A stretch of 48,192 nt of DNA from Gammaproteobacteria bacterium. GTDB taxonomy: Bacteria; Pseudomonadota; Gammaproteobacteria; Steroidobacterales; GCA-2729495. The stretch is from the NCBI GenBank assembly GCA_024229935.1, contig JAAERX010000127.1:1-48192 (forward strand), in the 5' to 3' direction. A program made the position numbers and the translations under genes. The number at the start of each line of letters is the position of its first letter. Within the stretch, counting starts at the first letter, position 1. The notes under the pieces were generated by a model that searched no databases, was not told the DNA's origin, and saw nothing but the letters and a program-made list of their open reading frames with translations. This document shows positions 36,458-45,875 of the stretch, piece after piece.

Positions 36458-37360
36458 GTGAAACTACTACAAGATATACACATCATTACACATTGTGTCA
36501 CCAACCTTTCTGCCGAAGTAAATGCATGGCAGGAATACCTTGGTTACAGACTTATAGAACAGGGCAGATTGAGTGAAGAATTATGTACTGCCTGGAATAC
36601 GCTAAATGAAACAGGCCATAACTATGCCCTTATGGCACCGGCAGAGAACACCGATACCTATATACGCTTCATAGCGACACCTGAAAGAGTCGGTTACTGG
36701 CCACCTGTAACCTGGGGCTGGAATGCTACAGAGATTCTGGTTGAAGATCCGGACCAACTGGCTATAGAACTTGCAGAATCACCCTTTCAACGTTTTGGTG
36801 GCCCGGAGAATCTGTACCTGCACCCAAAGGCACCACGGGCAATTCAAACCTATGCCCCATCAGGGGCAATGATCTATTTCACACGCATTACACCCGGAGG
36901 AAGCCGCTATGGTCTGCATGGAGCAAAAAGCCCAGTAGATAGAATCTTCAATGTTGTATTAGGAGGCCCATCACTGGACGAATTAAGTGTATTTTACTCA
37001 CATGTACTTGGGCTAAGAGTTGGCGAGCCCATGCCATTCACCATGACATTAGCAGCACAGGCCTGTGGTGCAGCACCGGACACCCTGTTTCCAATTTGTG
37101 TGGCGCCGGTGCGGGCCAGACACAGCATCCTCGAACTGGATGAATACCCGGACAATACCAAGGCCCGTATAAGGAAAGATGGCTGCCTGCCTGGCGGTAT
37201 GAGCATGGTTAGTTTTATAGTAAAAAACCTGGATGATTGCCCGGTAGAGCTTCGAGCCAAACCATTTGCAATTGATACGGCACCCTACAACGGTAAACGT
37301 ACCTGCGTTATAGAAGGCCCAGCCGGTGAATGGCTCGAACTAATCGAAGCAGCTCATTGA
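36458..37360 (+). CDS. VOC-superfamily protein (glyoxalase/dioxygenase-like), two-domain
   Basis: 300 residues with two betaalphabetabetabeta modules, about 1-130 and 165-300. The first opens DIHIITHCVTNLSAEVNAWQEYLGYRLIEQG; the second has RIFNVVLGGPSLDELSVFYSHVLGLRVGE and closes with MVSFIVKNLDD and CVIEGPAGEWLELIE. The metal ligands cannot be fixed by eye. The start is GTG 36458 with no convincing ribosome-binding site. It is convergent with typA, 27 bases away. Confidence 0.82.
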   Translation: MKLLQDIHIITHCVTNLSAEVNAWQEYLGYRLIEQGRLSEELCTAWNTLNETGHNYALMAPAENTDTYIRFIATPERVGYWPPVTWGWNATEILVEDPDQLAIELAESPFQRFGGPENLYLHPKAPRAIQTYAPSGAMIYFTRITPGGSRYGLHGAKSPVDRIFNVVLGGPSLDELSVFYSHVLGLRVGEPMPFTMTLAAQACGAAPDTLFPICVAPVRARHSILELDEYPDNTKARIRKDGCLPGGMSMVSFIVKNLDDCPVELRAKPFAIDTAPYNGKRTCVIEGPAGEWLELIEAAH

Positions 37361-37387
37361 AGTGACAAACTAAGAAATTAGTATTCT

Positions 37388-39229
37388 TTACTGCTCCGCT
37401 GTAGCAGCTGCACGCAACCTTAAATCTCTGCGACGATCACCTTCATTAAGGGTTTTCTTACGCAAGCGAATACTTGCCGGAGTTACTTCAACCAACTCAT
37501 CATCATCAATAAATTCCAGCGCCTGCTCTAAAGAGAATTTAATTGGCGGTGTCAGCACCAGGTTCTCATCATTACCAGCTGCACGAATGTTATTAAGCTG
37601 TTTTGCCTTAGTTGGATTAACAATCAGGTCATTATCTCTACTATGAATACCACACAGCATGCCTTCATAAACTTCCTGTCCATGGACAAGAAATAACCGA
37701 CCACGCTCCTGCAGATTGAACAATGAATAGGCCAGCGCCTTCCCCTGCTCTGTAGAAACCATCACACCATTATTACGCTGCCCGATCATTTCCGGTACCG
37801 CACGATCATACTTCTCAAAAATATTATAGATCAGACCCGTACCAGCGGTTGCCGTCAGGTACTCAGTACGAAAACCAATTAATCCACGTGCGGGAATACG
37901 GTAATCAATACGCACTCTACCCCTGCCATCAGGCTGCATGTCTATAAGCTGGCCTTTACGATCAGCCAGTCGCCCCATCACAGCACCCTGGTAGTCTTCT
38001 TCAAAATCAACAGTGAGCAGTTCCCATGGCTCATGCATTTCACCATCTACTTCCTTACGAATAACTTCCGGACGAGACACCGCAAGTTCATAACCCTCAC
38101 GACGCATATTTTCAATCAACACAGACAGATGCAACTCACCCCTGCCAGAGACACGGAACTTATCCGGGTCAGCAGTATCTTCTACTCGCAATGCAACGTT
38201 ATGCTTTATTTCCTGAGCCAGGCGTTCACGTATCTGGCGGCTGGTCAAAAACTTCCCTTCCTTACCAGCAAACGGGGATTTGTTTACCTGAAAAGTCATG
38301 CTGATAGTAGGCTCATCCACCGTTAATGGCGGCAGAGCTTCAGGCGTTTCACGGTCACACAGCGTGTCAGAAATATCGAGCGGATCAATACCATTAAACA
38401 TGATGATGTCACCGGCAGCAGCAGACTCAAGCTTGGTACGCTCAAGACCATTGAAGCCAAATAACTCAAGCACCCTGCCGTTACGTTGACATCCGTCAGC
38501 ACCAACCACTGCTACAGGTGTATTGGGATCCAGCCGTCCACGCGTAACCCGACCGGTACCCATCACACCCATATAGGAGTCATAACTCAGACTGGAGACC
38601 TGTAGTTGTAACGGGCCGGCTATATCAACCTGCGGCGCTTCCACATGCTTAATAATCGCTTCAAACAAGGGCGTCATGTCACCAGAGCGCACATCTGATT
38701 CATCACCCGCATACCCATCCAGCGCTGATGCATACACCACAGGAAAATCCAGTTGCTCATCCGTTGCACCCAATCGGTCAAACAGATCAAATGTCTGATC
38801 AAGCACCCAGTCCGGTCGGGCACCATCACGATCAATTTTGTTGATAACTACGAGGGGCTTAAGCCCCTGATCAAAGGCTTTCTGGGTAACAAAACGTGTT
38901 TGTGGCATCGGGCCTTCGACGGCATCAACCAATAACAGCACGCAGTCAACCATCGACAGCACTCGCTCAACCTCACCACCAAAATCGGCATGTCCCGGTG
39001 TATCAACTATATTGATCCGCCAGTCACGCCAGATAAGTGAAGTATTTTTTGACAGAATGGTAATGCCACGCTCACGCTCGATGTCATTTGAATCCATCGC
39101 CCGTTCCTGCAACTCAACCCGCTCACCAAGCGTACCGGACTGCCGCAGAAGCTGATCTACGAGTGTGGTCTTACCATGATCAACATGAGCGATGATGGCA
39201 ATATTTCGAAGTTGGTCAACAGTAGACAT
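37388..39229 (-). CDS. typA: Translational GTPase TypA/BipA
   Basis: 613 residues, the usual size. The G1 motif AHVDHGKTT (about 14-22), RGITI switch, DTPGHADF (G3) and NKIDRDGA (G4) are all visible. Domain II and the C-terminal [18 protein letters not shown] segment typical of BipA follow. It binds ribosomes and helps 50S assembly and translation under cold or stress. The gene has its own upstream region with a candidate -10 and a hairpin in the leader. Confidence 0.97.
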   Translation of the reverse strand: MSTVDQLRNIAIIAHVDHGKTTLVDQLLRQSGTLGERVELQERAMDSNDIERERGITILSKNTSLIWRDWRINIVDTPGHADFGGEVERVLSMVDCVLLLVDAVEGPMPQTRFVTQKAFDQGLKPLVVINKIDRDGARPDWVLDQTFDLFDRLGATDEQLDFPVVYASALDGYAGDESDVRSGDMTPLFEAIIKHVEAPQVDIAGPLQLQVSSLSYDSYMGVMGTGRVTRGRLDPNTPVAVVGADGCQRNGRVLELFGFNGLERTKLESAAAGDIIMFNGIDPLDISDTLCDRETPEALPPLTVDEPTISMTFQVNKSPFAGKEGKFLTSRQIRERLAQEIKHNVALRVEDTADPDKFRVSGRGELHLSVLIENMRREGYELAVSRPEVIRKEVDGEMHEPWELLTVDFEEDYQGAVMGRLADRKGQLIDMQPDGRGRVRIDYRIPARGLIGFRTEYLTATAGTGLIYNIFEKYDRAVPEMIGQRNNGVMVSTEQGKALAYSLFNLQERGRLFLVHGQEVYEGMLCGIHSRDNDLIVNPTKAKQLNNIRAAGNDENLVLTPPIKFSLEQALEFIDDDELVEVTPASIRLRKKTLNEGDRRRDLRLRAAATAEQ

Positions 39230-39260
39230 AGTAGTAATTCATTCTTTAGGTAAAACAAAA

Positions 39261-39287
39261 GCTCATCGGGCACAAAGCCGGATGAGC
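39261..39287. promoter_or_regulatory. Stem-loop in the typA 5' leader
   Basis: GCTCATC and GATGAGC form a 7-bp stem with extra GG/CC pairing inside, about 30 bases upstream of the typA start (transcribed from the minus strand). There is no T-run, so it is unlikely to be a simple terminator; it may affect mRNA stability or ribosome access. Confidence 0.4.
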
Positions 39288-39316
39288 GGTAAAGAGCATG
39301 GTGTGGAAAGGCGGGG

Positions 39317-39322
39317 ATTATA
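39317..39322 (-). promoter_or_regulatory. Candidate -10 box for typA
   Basis: TATAAT on the minus strand about 90 bases upstream of the typA ATG. The -35 at 17-base spacing is poor, so the assignment is tentative. Confidence 0.3.
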
Positions 39323-39703
39323 GATGAGCAATCCCCCTCATAACAGGTCTGATTGCCCCAGAACCGGCTCATTCCCCATAAGAAGACATCAAACCGGCTG
39401 ACTCAGCCCTGAAAATGCCATAAAAGCCAACAATAGAAACAAAATAGCCATTAGTACAGCACCCCTGTTTACACATATTTAAGCGCTTTTTCCAGCTCCG
39501 GGATACCGTTTTCAGGCTACATACAGCTAAATATTCCTCTGAGCGTGACATAAAATAGCATCCATTCACCCCTCAACAAAAATTCCAACACTTCACCTCA
39601 CTCCTCCGATAACAGGCTTTCACCTGTTATGCTTCGGCGCCGGAACAACATTTTAATTCATATATACCTATCCTGGCTTTATTCCTGAATCACTAAATAA
39701 GCA
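39323..39703. other. Divergent intergenic region typA-uup, no gene seen
   Basis: The stretch upstream of both genes has no supported reading frame. A short AACAGG/CCTGTT inverted repeat with a 6-base loop lies at 39611-39628. It is A+T-rich near uup, where promoter elements probably sit, but I cannot assign one. Confidence 0.5.
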
Positions 39704-41626
39704 ATGAGTCTCATTCAATTTCATGAAGTTGCACTGGCATTTGGTGAACAGGTATTACTCCGAGATGCCGAATTCTCTATTCATGATGGAGAACGCGTCT
39801 GCCTGATCGGCCGCAATGGCGCGGGTAAAACATCCCTGCTCAAACTCATCACCGGGGAACTGGAACCCGACCATGGCTCAATTCGCTTTCGTTCTGGCAT
39901 TGGTATAAGCCAACTTACTCAGACTCTGCCTAATGAACTGGGAAAAACAGTTCGTGAATTTGTAACTGCAGGGCTGGCAGAAGTTGAGGCCCTGGCAGAG
40001 GAATACCGACAGCGCTCAGCCACTAAACTGGATGCTCCTGGCTTACGTGAGCTTGAAGCCCTACAACGCCAGATAGAAGCTCATGGCGGCTGGAATACCG
40101 AACAACAGGTCGATACTGTTTTATCAGAGCTGGACCTTCCTGCCGACAAGAAACTGGGTGAATTATCCGGCGGCTGGCGCCGTCGCGTAGCCCTCGGCAA
40201 AGCCCTGGTCAGCCAACCTGATGTATTACTTCTGGATGAACCGACTAACCATCTTGACCTGGCCACAATACGCTGGCTCGAAGATCGTATTTATGCATGG
40301 CATGGTGCAGTTGTTTTTATCACTCATGACCGGGCATTTCTGCAACGACTCGCCACACGTATTCTTGAAATTGATCGTACTCACCTACTCAGCTGGGACT
40401 GTGATTATCGGACATACCTAAAACGAAAGGAACAAGCGCTGCAAAGTGAAGAAGAAGAAAACGCACGGTTTGATAAAAAACTTGCCGGGGAAGAAGCCTG
40501 GGTACGTCAAGGCATAAAGGCCCGCCGCACTCGCAATGAGGGACGTGTACGTGCACTTAAAAGCATGCGTGAAGATCATGCCAAAAGAATCAAACGTGAA
40601 AGAGGCGCTCACATAAGTATTGATGAAGCCGAACAATCTGGACGCAAAGTTATACGTATGAAAAACGTAAGCTATGCCTACGGCGAACAGAACATCATTG
40701 ACGGGTTATCTCTACAAGTTATGCGGGGTGACCGCATTGGCCTGGTGGGGAATAACGGGGTGGGCAAGAGCACCCTGCTACGACTGATGTTGGGGGAACT
40801 TGAACCGCAAAAAGGCACAGTAAAGCTTGGCACTAATCTGGAGGTTGCTTACTTCGATCAATTGCAGCGTGAACTCGACCCTAATAAATCAGTTGCAGAA
40901 ATTGTTGGTGATGGACGCGACTACATAACAATAAATGGCAAGGAGCGGCATATCGTAGGCTACCTGCGCGGTTTCCTATTCTCAGCCAAGCGCGCAATGA
41001 CTCCTGTACGGGTTCTGTCCGGAGGTGAACGTAATAGAGTAATTCTTGCCCGGCTATTTACCCGCCCAAGCAATCTGCTGGTACTGGATGAACCGACCAA
41101 TGACCTCGACGTAGAAACACTGGAGGTTTTAGAAGCACGGCTTGCAGAATATGCAGGCACACTAATTGTTGTCAGTCATGATCGAGAATTTCTTGATAAC
41201 GCAATTACCAGTATTCTGATCTTTGAAAACGATGGCAAAGTTCATAAATACGTAGGTGGCTACAGTGACTGGTTGAAACACGGACATCTGCTGGCAAATA
41301 CCGAAGCTATAAACAAAAAATCACGTGCTATAGAACAGGCTGAACAACGTGCCCAACAAAAGCAAACACCCAAAAAGCTCAGCTACAAACAGCAACAGGA
41401 TCTTGAAAAGATTCCTGTCGTGATAGCGACTCTGGAAAAGCAGATAGAAGAACTGCAACAGCAAACGTCCGAGGCTAAGTTCTACCTTCAAGCATACGAA
41501 ACAACACAACCAGTACTGGATAAGCTGGCGCAAACACATGCTGAGCTGGACAAACTAACAAATCAATGGCTGGAACTGGAAGAGTTACAACAAAAGTTTA
41601 CTGCCACAAAACAAAAAAAACATTAG
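39704..41626 (+). CDS. uup: ABC-F family ATPase Uup
   Basis: 640 residues with two ABC cassettes and no membrane domain. Cassette 1 has Walker A GRNGAGKTS (about 36-44), signature LSGGWRRRVALGKAL and Walker B LLLDEPTNHLD. Cassette 2 has GNNGVGKST, LSGGERNRVILARL and LLVLDEPTNDLD. The C-terminal coiled coil (about 550-640, rich in Q, E and K) is the Uup hallmark. ABC-F proteins act on the ribosome; Uup also affects DNA stability and transposon excision in E. coli. Confidence 0.95.
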   Translation: MSLIQFHEVALAFGEQVLLRDAEFSIHDGERVCLIGRNGAGKTSLLKLITGELEPDHGSIRFRSGIGISQLTQTLPNELGKTVREFVTAGLAEVEALAEEYRQRSATKLDAPGLRELEALQRQIEAHGGWNTEQQVDTVLSELDLPADKKLGELSGGWRRRVALGKALVSQPDVLLLDEPTNHLDLATIRWLEDRIYAWHGAVVFITHDRAFLQRLATRILEIDRTHLLSWDCDYRTYLKRKEQALQSEEEENARFDKKLAGEEAWVRQGIKARRTRNEGRVRALKSMREDHAKRIKRERGAHISIDEAEQSGRKVIRMKNVSYAYGEQNIIDGLSLQVMRGDRIGLVGNNGVGKSTLLRLMLGELEPQKGTVKLGTNLEVAYFDQLQRELDPNKSVAEIVGDGRDYITINGKERHIVGYLRGFLFSAKRAMTPVRVLSGGERNRVILARLFTRPSNLLVLDEPTNDLDVETLEVLEARLAEYAGTLIVVSHDREFLDNAITSILIFENDGKVHKYVGGYSDWLKHGHLLANTEAINKKSRAIEQAEQRAQQKQTPKKLSYKQQQDLEKIPVVIATLEKQIEELQQQTSEAKFYLQAYETTQPVLDKLAQTHAELDKLTNQWLELEELQQKFTATKQKKH

Positions 41627-41641
41627 CCGTGCTTCATGAGA

Positions 41642-42025
41642 CTAATTAAGCAGATCATCCTCAGCATCACCCTCAATAATTTCAAGACTTTTATAGGCCA
41701 TTGAACCTTTGCGACTACCACCCCAGCGGATGCCGGGACGACCATTGTATTCACGTATAGGTTCAAAGCAGACCACCATGCGACCTTTTTTACTGGAAGC
41801 TAACACTTCCGCAGGTTGCTCAGAAAGCTCTTCCTCAGTTACCTCACGTATACAAACTACGCGGCCACCCTTCCAGGAACGCTTTGACTTCTGCTTATGC
41901 AGTGCCACATAGTCAGCAGACTGCTCATCACTATTAAGCGGCCACATACAACTTTCAAGGTAACCCTCTGGGGTCTGCTGTAAACCACTGCCTTTTTCAA
42001 TCAGGTGCAGAATTTTCACAACCAC
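41642..42025 (-). CDS. Hypothetical protein, 127 residues
   Basis: Soluble, with many Lys/Arg and acidic residues. Visible segments are SKRSWKGGRVVCIREVTEEELSEQP and a C-terminal acidic EGDAEDDLLN. There is no signal, membrane helix or known motif. It is convergent with uup, 15 bases away. I do not recognise it. Confidence 0.6.
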   Translation of the reverse strand: MVVKILHLIEKGSGLQQTPEGYLESCMWPLNSDEQSADYVALHKQKSKRSWKGGRVVCIREVTEEELSEQPAEVLASSKKGRMVVCFEPIREYNGRPGIRWGGSRKGSMAYKSLEIIEGDAEDDLLN

Positions 42026-42333
42026 TCCAACTGACTATGAGTGATCAGTATTGCAGCAGCGGCACCTCAAGTCTTGTCGCAACGTGTCATCATGACCCAG
42101 CAACGCCTGAGTAAATACACAAAATGCTAACGGGCACCACTTACTACCTACCTCAAAAATACTTTGGCAGCAGCTAAATACTGACTCAAAGACAGTCAGC
42201 ACTTCCAACTTATTACCCATACAAGCGTCAGAAAAGCCAACTAATGATAGTTGGCCAGAGAAATCTTGCATCCGGGTGATTGATCTGTGAACCTCGTAGG
42301 TAATTTACTGTCTGGCAAATCCATATACGGAGC
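42026..42333. other. Intergenic region, no gene supported
   Basis: About 300 bases upstream of the MipA-like gene. The only long frame (minus strand, 78 codons) has a Cys-rich, non-protein-like composition. The region probably contains the promoters of the flanking divergent genes. Confidence 0.5.
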
Positions 42334-43242
42334 ATGTTTGTGTTATCTAGTTTACGCCCCCTGATACTTGCAGCAATACTGCTGTCTTGCCTTATGTCAC
42401 ATCCCGCCTTCACCGCCGATGAAATAGCAGAGAGCCCACAAACCACAGGGGGCGCAAAAAGCCTAGCACCTACAGAAGAAAAACCACTCTGGGAAATAGC
42501 ACTTGCTGGTTATTCCCGCTATGGGCCTGCTTACCCCGCATCAGAAGAATATCAGTTTGATGTAGTACCGCTACCTTTCCCCATCTACAGAGGTGAGTTT
42601 TTGCGGGTAGGTGATGATAAAGACAAACCAGTAACAACACGCATATTCAGACGGGACCGAATTAAACTGGATCTGGATTTTGGCCTGAACCTGCCAGTTG
42701 ACAGCAAAGACATAGATATTCGCGAAGACATGCCGGATCTCGACTTGCTTTTAGAGGCCGGACCAGAGCTTGAGTTTCAATTTGTAGAAAGCCTCCCTGG
42801 TGACTTTTTTCTTGCTCTGCAGACACGTGTAGCATTGAGCTTTGATGGGCTGGACACAACCTGGCGCGGCATGATTTATTCCACAGAATTTAAATATACC
42901 TTGCCATTCAATGATGAAAAGACAAAACTAAATATACGCTTGGCACCTGAGTTTGCCAGCAACGACTATATGGATTATTTCTATGGTGTTAAGCCTGAAT
43001 TTGCAACAGCAAACCGGCCTGCTTATAAAGCTTCAGCTGGCTATCTTGGCACTTATCTTCGCTTCACGATAGGCCATGAAATAAATAAAAAATTCGAGAT
43101 ACGCAGCGGCATCCGTGGCGGCTTCTATCAGGGCGCCAAAAACAGTGACAGCCCCTTATTTACAACTGACAATACCGGGGAAGTCTTTTTCGCTTTCTTA
43201 TGGAAGTTCTGGGAAAGCAAACGATTTGCATCCACAGAATAA
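42334..43242 (+). CDS. MipA/OmpV-family outer-membrane beta-barrel protein
   Basis: 302 residues. A signal peptide (LILAAILLSCLMSHPAFTA) is followed by WEIALAGYSRYGPAYPASEEYQFDVVPLPFPIYRGEFLRVG, which is typical of MipA/OmpV. Alternating-residue strands follow, and it ends in FAFLWKFWESKRFASTE. The family includes MltA-interacting scaffold proteins and polysaccharide-stress-responsive porins. It is 12 bases upstream of the Bax-like gene, so the two are likely co-transcribed. Confidence 0.85.
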   Translation: MFVLSSLRPLILAAILLSCLMSHPAFTADEIAESPQTTGGAKSLAPTEEKPLWEIALAGYSRYGPAYPASEEYQFDVVPLPFPIYRGEFLRVGDDKDKPVTTRIFRRDRIKLDLDFGLNLPVDSKDIDIREDMPDLDLLLEAGPELEFQFVESLPGDFFLALQTRVALSFDGLDTTWRGMIYSTEFKYTLPFNDEKTKLNIRLAPEFASNDYMDYFYGVKPEFATANRPAYKASAGYLGTYLRFTIGHEINKKFEIRSGIRGGFYQGAKNSDSPLFTTDNTGEVFFAFLWKFWESKRFASTE

Positions 43243-43254
43243 AACAACTTATAG

Positions 43255-44226
43255 ATGACAAAAAATATATTACAACAGCTCAGAAAATATTTACCAGCCC
43301 TCTTAGTGAGCATGCTGATCCTGCAAAGCTGTTCCAACTCAACAGAATTAGATGAACACATTATTGCAGCAACCGGAGGTGAGACAAACCCAAAGGTTGT
43401 TACGCTATCAAATTACAAACAAGTACTGAAACTATTTCATGATTTTAACTACACAACAGAGACATGGCAGGCCGGCATAAGGGAAGTCCCAAGAATTTAT
43501 CTCAGCGAAATAACAAGTCAATGGGGCGAAGTCACCACCAAAGAAATTAATGTATCTTTAAAAAAGAAACTTTTCTTCAGGGTTATTGGCCCCCTGACAT
43601 TACGCAGCAATGAATTAATACTGCAAGACAGAAGCCATATCGAAGCCATCAAACAAAATAAGGGCACGCCCAAAACAAAAGAACAGGCGTGGCTTGCAGA
43701 ACTGGCAAATAATTATGGCTTGAAACCCGCAGAATATAAGGACAATATAAAGCTCATCGAGGAATTACTATTGCGCGTTGATATTGTGCCACCTTCACTA
43801 GTCCTCGCTCAGGCTGCTGAGGAAAGTGGCTGGGGCACATCACGTTTTGCATTCAAGGGGAATGCTTTATTTGGTCAATGGACCTGGGGCAAGAAAGGCA
43901 TCCGTCCATCCAACCAACGCGACGGCAAAGGTGATTATAAAATTGCAGTATTTGACGCACCCTTGCAGTCGGTACAGGCACATGCAAAAAACCTAAATAG
44001 CCATCATGCCTACAACGACTTCCGTACTGAACGTGCAAGGCTCCGCAGGACAGGAACTCGCATAAGCGGTGATGTACTGGCAGGAACCTTAAGCAGTTAT
44101 TCTGAGCGTGGTGAAGATTACGTTAAAAGCCTGCGCAGCATCATGTCATACAACAAACTTGATCCGGTAGATGATGCTTACCTTGGCAAGAACCAAGCCA
44201 TCGTTCTTGTAGACCCGGATATTTAA
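43255..44226 (+). CDS. Bax-like glucosaminidase-domain lipoprotein
   Basis: 323 residues. The lipoprotein signal is LVSMLILQSC (lipobox LQSC). The C-terminal ~150 residues are a glucosaminidase/Flg_J-like domain: VPPSLVLAQAAEESGWGTSRFAFKGNALFGQWTW, with the catalytic Glu in AAEESGWG. It continues through VQAHAKNLNSHHAYNDFR, ending SSYSERGEDYVKSLRSIM. It probably cleaves peptidoglycan glycans in the periplasm. Bax proteins in E. coli are of unknown role. The MipA-like neighbour also links to murein hydrolases. Confidence 0.87.
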   Translation: MTKNILQQLRKYLPALLVSMLILQSCSNSTELDEHIIAATGGETNPKVVTLSNYKQVLKLFHDFNYTTETWQAGIREVPRIYLSEITSQWGEVTTKEINVSLKKKLFFRVIGPLTLRSNELILQDRSHIEAIKQNKGTPKTKEQAWLAELANNYGLKPAEYKDNIKLIEELLLRVDIVPPSLVLAQAAEESGWGTSRFAFKGNALFGQWTWGKKGIRPSNQRDGKGDYKIAVFDAPLQSVQAHAKNLNSHHAYNDFRTERARLRRTGTRISGDVLAGTLSSYSERGEDYVKSLRSIMSYNKLDPVDDAYLGKNQAIVLVDPDI

Positions 44227-44238
44227 GAGGGATACAAC

Positions 44239-44805
44239 ATGCAACGACGACAATTTATTGCAGCAGCTCTGGCTACCGGCACTTTGGCAGAAGTTTCTGC
44301 AGCAACTAAAATATCCGACAATATAACAGCAGAAATTACTGCTTTACTCAGAGAAACCGAGGCACTCTGGGATGCCCAGGACACAAAAAGACTACGTGAA
44401 CTCTGGGATCAGGATGACTCCGAACCCTTCTACCTTGCAGGCGAACAAAATGACTGGTTTATTGGATGGGAGCAGTTAAACGGCTACCTTGCACCTGCCA
44501 GGGGCCCCAAAGTAACTGAAGCAATCAAAGTTCGTTTCTACAATATCAAGGCCCGGTTACTGGCTCCTGATCTTGCCTTCGCCGCATACTGGATGCGCAC
44601 CGAGATGAAGCTGATTTTCCAACCTAAACCCTTCGCTTCAGACAATAGGGTTTCAGCCACCTTCAGACGCAAACCAGAGGGGTGGCGTTACCTCACTTAC
44701 ACTGAGGCCTTTCAGGCTCCCAATATGTATATAAATCATCTGATGGAGAAAGATGTTTCTGATGAGTATCAGACTTTTTTCGACGAAGCCAAAAAAAGAA
44801 AATAG
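44239..44805 (+). CDS. Secreted NTF2-like (SnoaL-type) protein
   Basis: 188 residues. The start MQRRQFIAAALATGTLAEVSA has RR followed by a hydrophobic stretch, a Tat-like signal. An NTF2-like fold follows (TALLRETEALWDAQDTKRLRELWDQDD, FYLAGEQNDWFIGWEQLNGYL, then strands FAAYWMRTEMKLIF and WRYLTYTEAF). No catalytic residues are obvious. It lies 12 bases after the Bax-like gene and probably belongs to the same operon. Confidence 0.72.
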   Translation: MQRRQFIAAALATGTLAEVSAATKISDNITAEITALLRETEALWDAQDTKRLRELWDQDDSEPFYLAGEQNDWFIGWEQLNGYLAPARGPKVTEAIKVRFYNIKARLLAPDLAFAAYWMRTEMKLIFQPKPFASDNRVSATFRRKPEGWRYLTYTEAFQAPNMYINHLMEKDVSDEYQTFFDEAKKRK

Positions 44806-44848
44806 TCTAACTTCGACAAAGTTGAAAAAGGTAAATAAAAAATATGCC

Positions 44849-45865
44849 TTAGTCCATACCGGCAAACTGGGCAACCCCTGATAAAGAAAACTTTTCATTA
44901 ATACTGTTTTGCGCTACCACTTCACCATCAGAAAGACGGTATTTAATAATATTACCGTTAAAGAAATTACCAACGATAACATGCTCATTATCAATGGAAG
45001 GTGCAATAGCAGCCCAGCCCATTCCACCCAGTTCACGCTGATCAAGAACCTCACCGGAATCAGGATCTACAATAATAAAACCAAGATTGGTAGATATCAG
45101 CAGCCTTCCATCCGGAAAAGCAACCATTACCAGGACCATAGGCACACCTGAATCTTTTGCAAGCACAGCCAGATCCGGCAACTGTTTATCATTTTCCAGG
45201 TCATACTGCATAATTCGATTGCCGTTCTCTGAGATATAGATCAGGCGCTTGCCATCTGCAGACAGAACTATACTGGTGATCGCCAGAAATGGTGGCGCGG
45301 GATGATAGTCCGTTGCATAGTGCTCTAGCTCTTTACCCGCCCGACTGTATTTAAAGACCCAGCCATCACCCACCACATCCCTGCCGGGCAACAACCGAAA
45401 GGAAGTAGTTAGATTGGGTCCTGCCGAGGTGCTTGTCCCGGCAAGGTGTTCACCAAAATACAGATTGCCATCAGGAGCAAAGGCCACACTACTGAATGAG
45501 CGATCGGACCATTTACTTACTGGCAACTGTTTTGCATCCGGAGCGAACTGCAAGATTGCTGGCGTTAACTGGGCAAAGCCCCAAAGCACGCCATCAGAAT
45601 CAAATGTGAGCCCACCAATTTTGTGGCGGGTACCTTCCACCCATAATGTGCCTTTTAAATTGAGGTCAGCATCATACTGGAGTATTCGGCCTGTCCCCGC
45701 ATGATCATCATCCGGGTCATCCATAACTGTTGCAGCAACAAAAATATCACCCTGCGCAAAGGGCGTAGCTGTCGACTCAGGTAATTCACCTGCGATTGCT
45801 GCCAGCAACCAAAGTAAGCAAGAGAGAATAAACCAGCCTGTATATATTATTTGTCTACACACCAT
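44849..45865 (-). CDS. Secreted beta-propeller protein of unknown function
   Basis: About 338 residues from ATG 45865, which follows AGGTGAG by 4 bases. A signal peptide (GWFILSCLLWLLAAIAG) precedes about six propeller-like blades (GDIFVAATVMDDPDDDHAG, ILQYDADLN, FAPDGNLYFGEH, LSADGKRLIYIS and FPDGRLLIST). It resembles SMP-30/YVTN-type propellers but lacks recognisable metal or active-site residues. It lies 10 bases downstream of the cytochrome-GLUG gene and is probably in its operon. Confidence 0.72.
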   Translation of the reverse strand: MVCRQIIYTGWFILSCLLWLLAAIAGELPESTATPFAQGDIFVAATVMDDPDDDHAGTGRILQYDADLNLKGTLWVEGTRHKIGGLTFDSDGVLWGFAQLTPAILQFAPDAKQLPVSKWSDRSFSSVAFAPDGNLYFGEHLAGTSTSAGPNLTTSFRLLPGRDVVGDGWVFKYSRAGKELEHYATDYHPAPPFLAITSIVLSADGKRLIYISENGNRIMQYDLENDKQLPDLAVLAKDSGVPMVLVMVAFPDGRLLISTNLGFIIVDPDSGEVLDQRELGGMGWAAIAPSIDNEHVIVGNFFNGNIIKYRLSDGEVVAQNSINEKFSLSGVAQFAGMD

Positions 45866-45875
45866 ACTCACCTGA

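Noticed and set aside
37361-37387. Short ACTAA-GAAA-TTAGT hairpin between the convergent VOC gene and typA
   Set aside because: Only 5 weak A+T-rich pairs and no long T-run; not called as a terminator.
42035-42271. Minus-strand 78-codon frame between uup and the MipA-like gene
   Set aside because: Cys-rich, no signal or family-like segment, no ribosome-binding site, and it fills an intergenic region; treated as chance.
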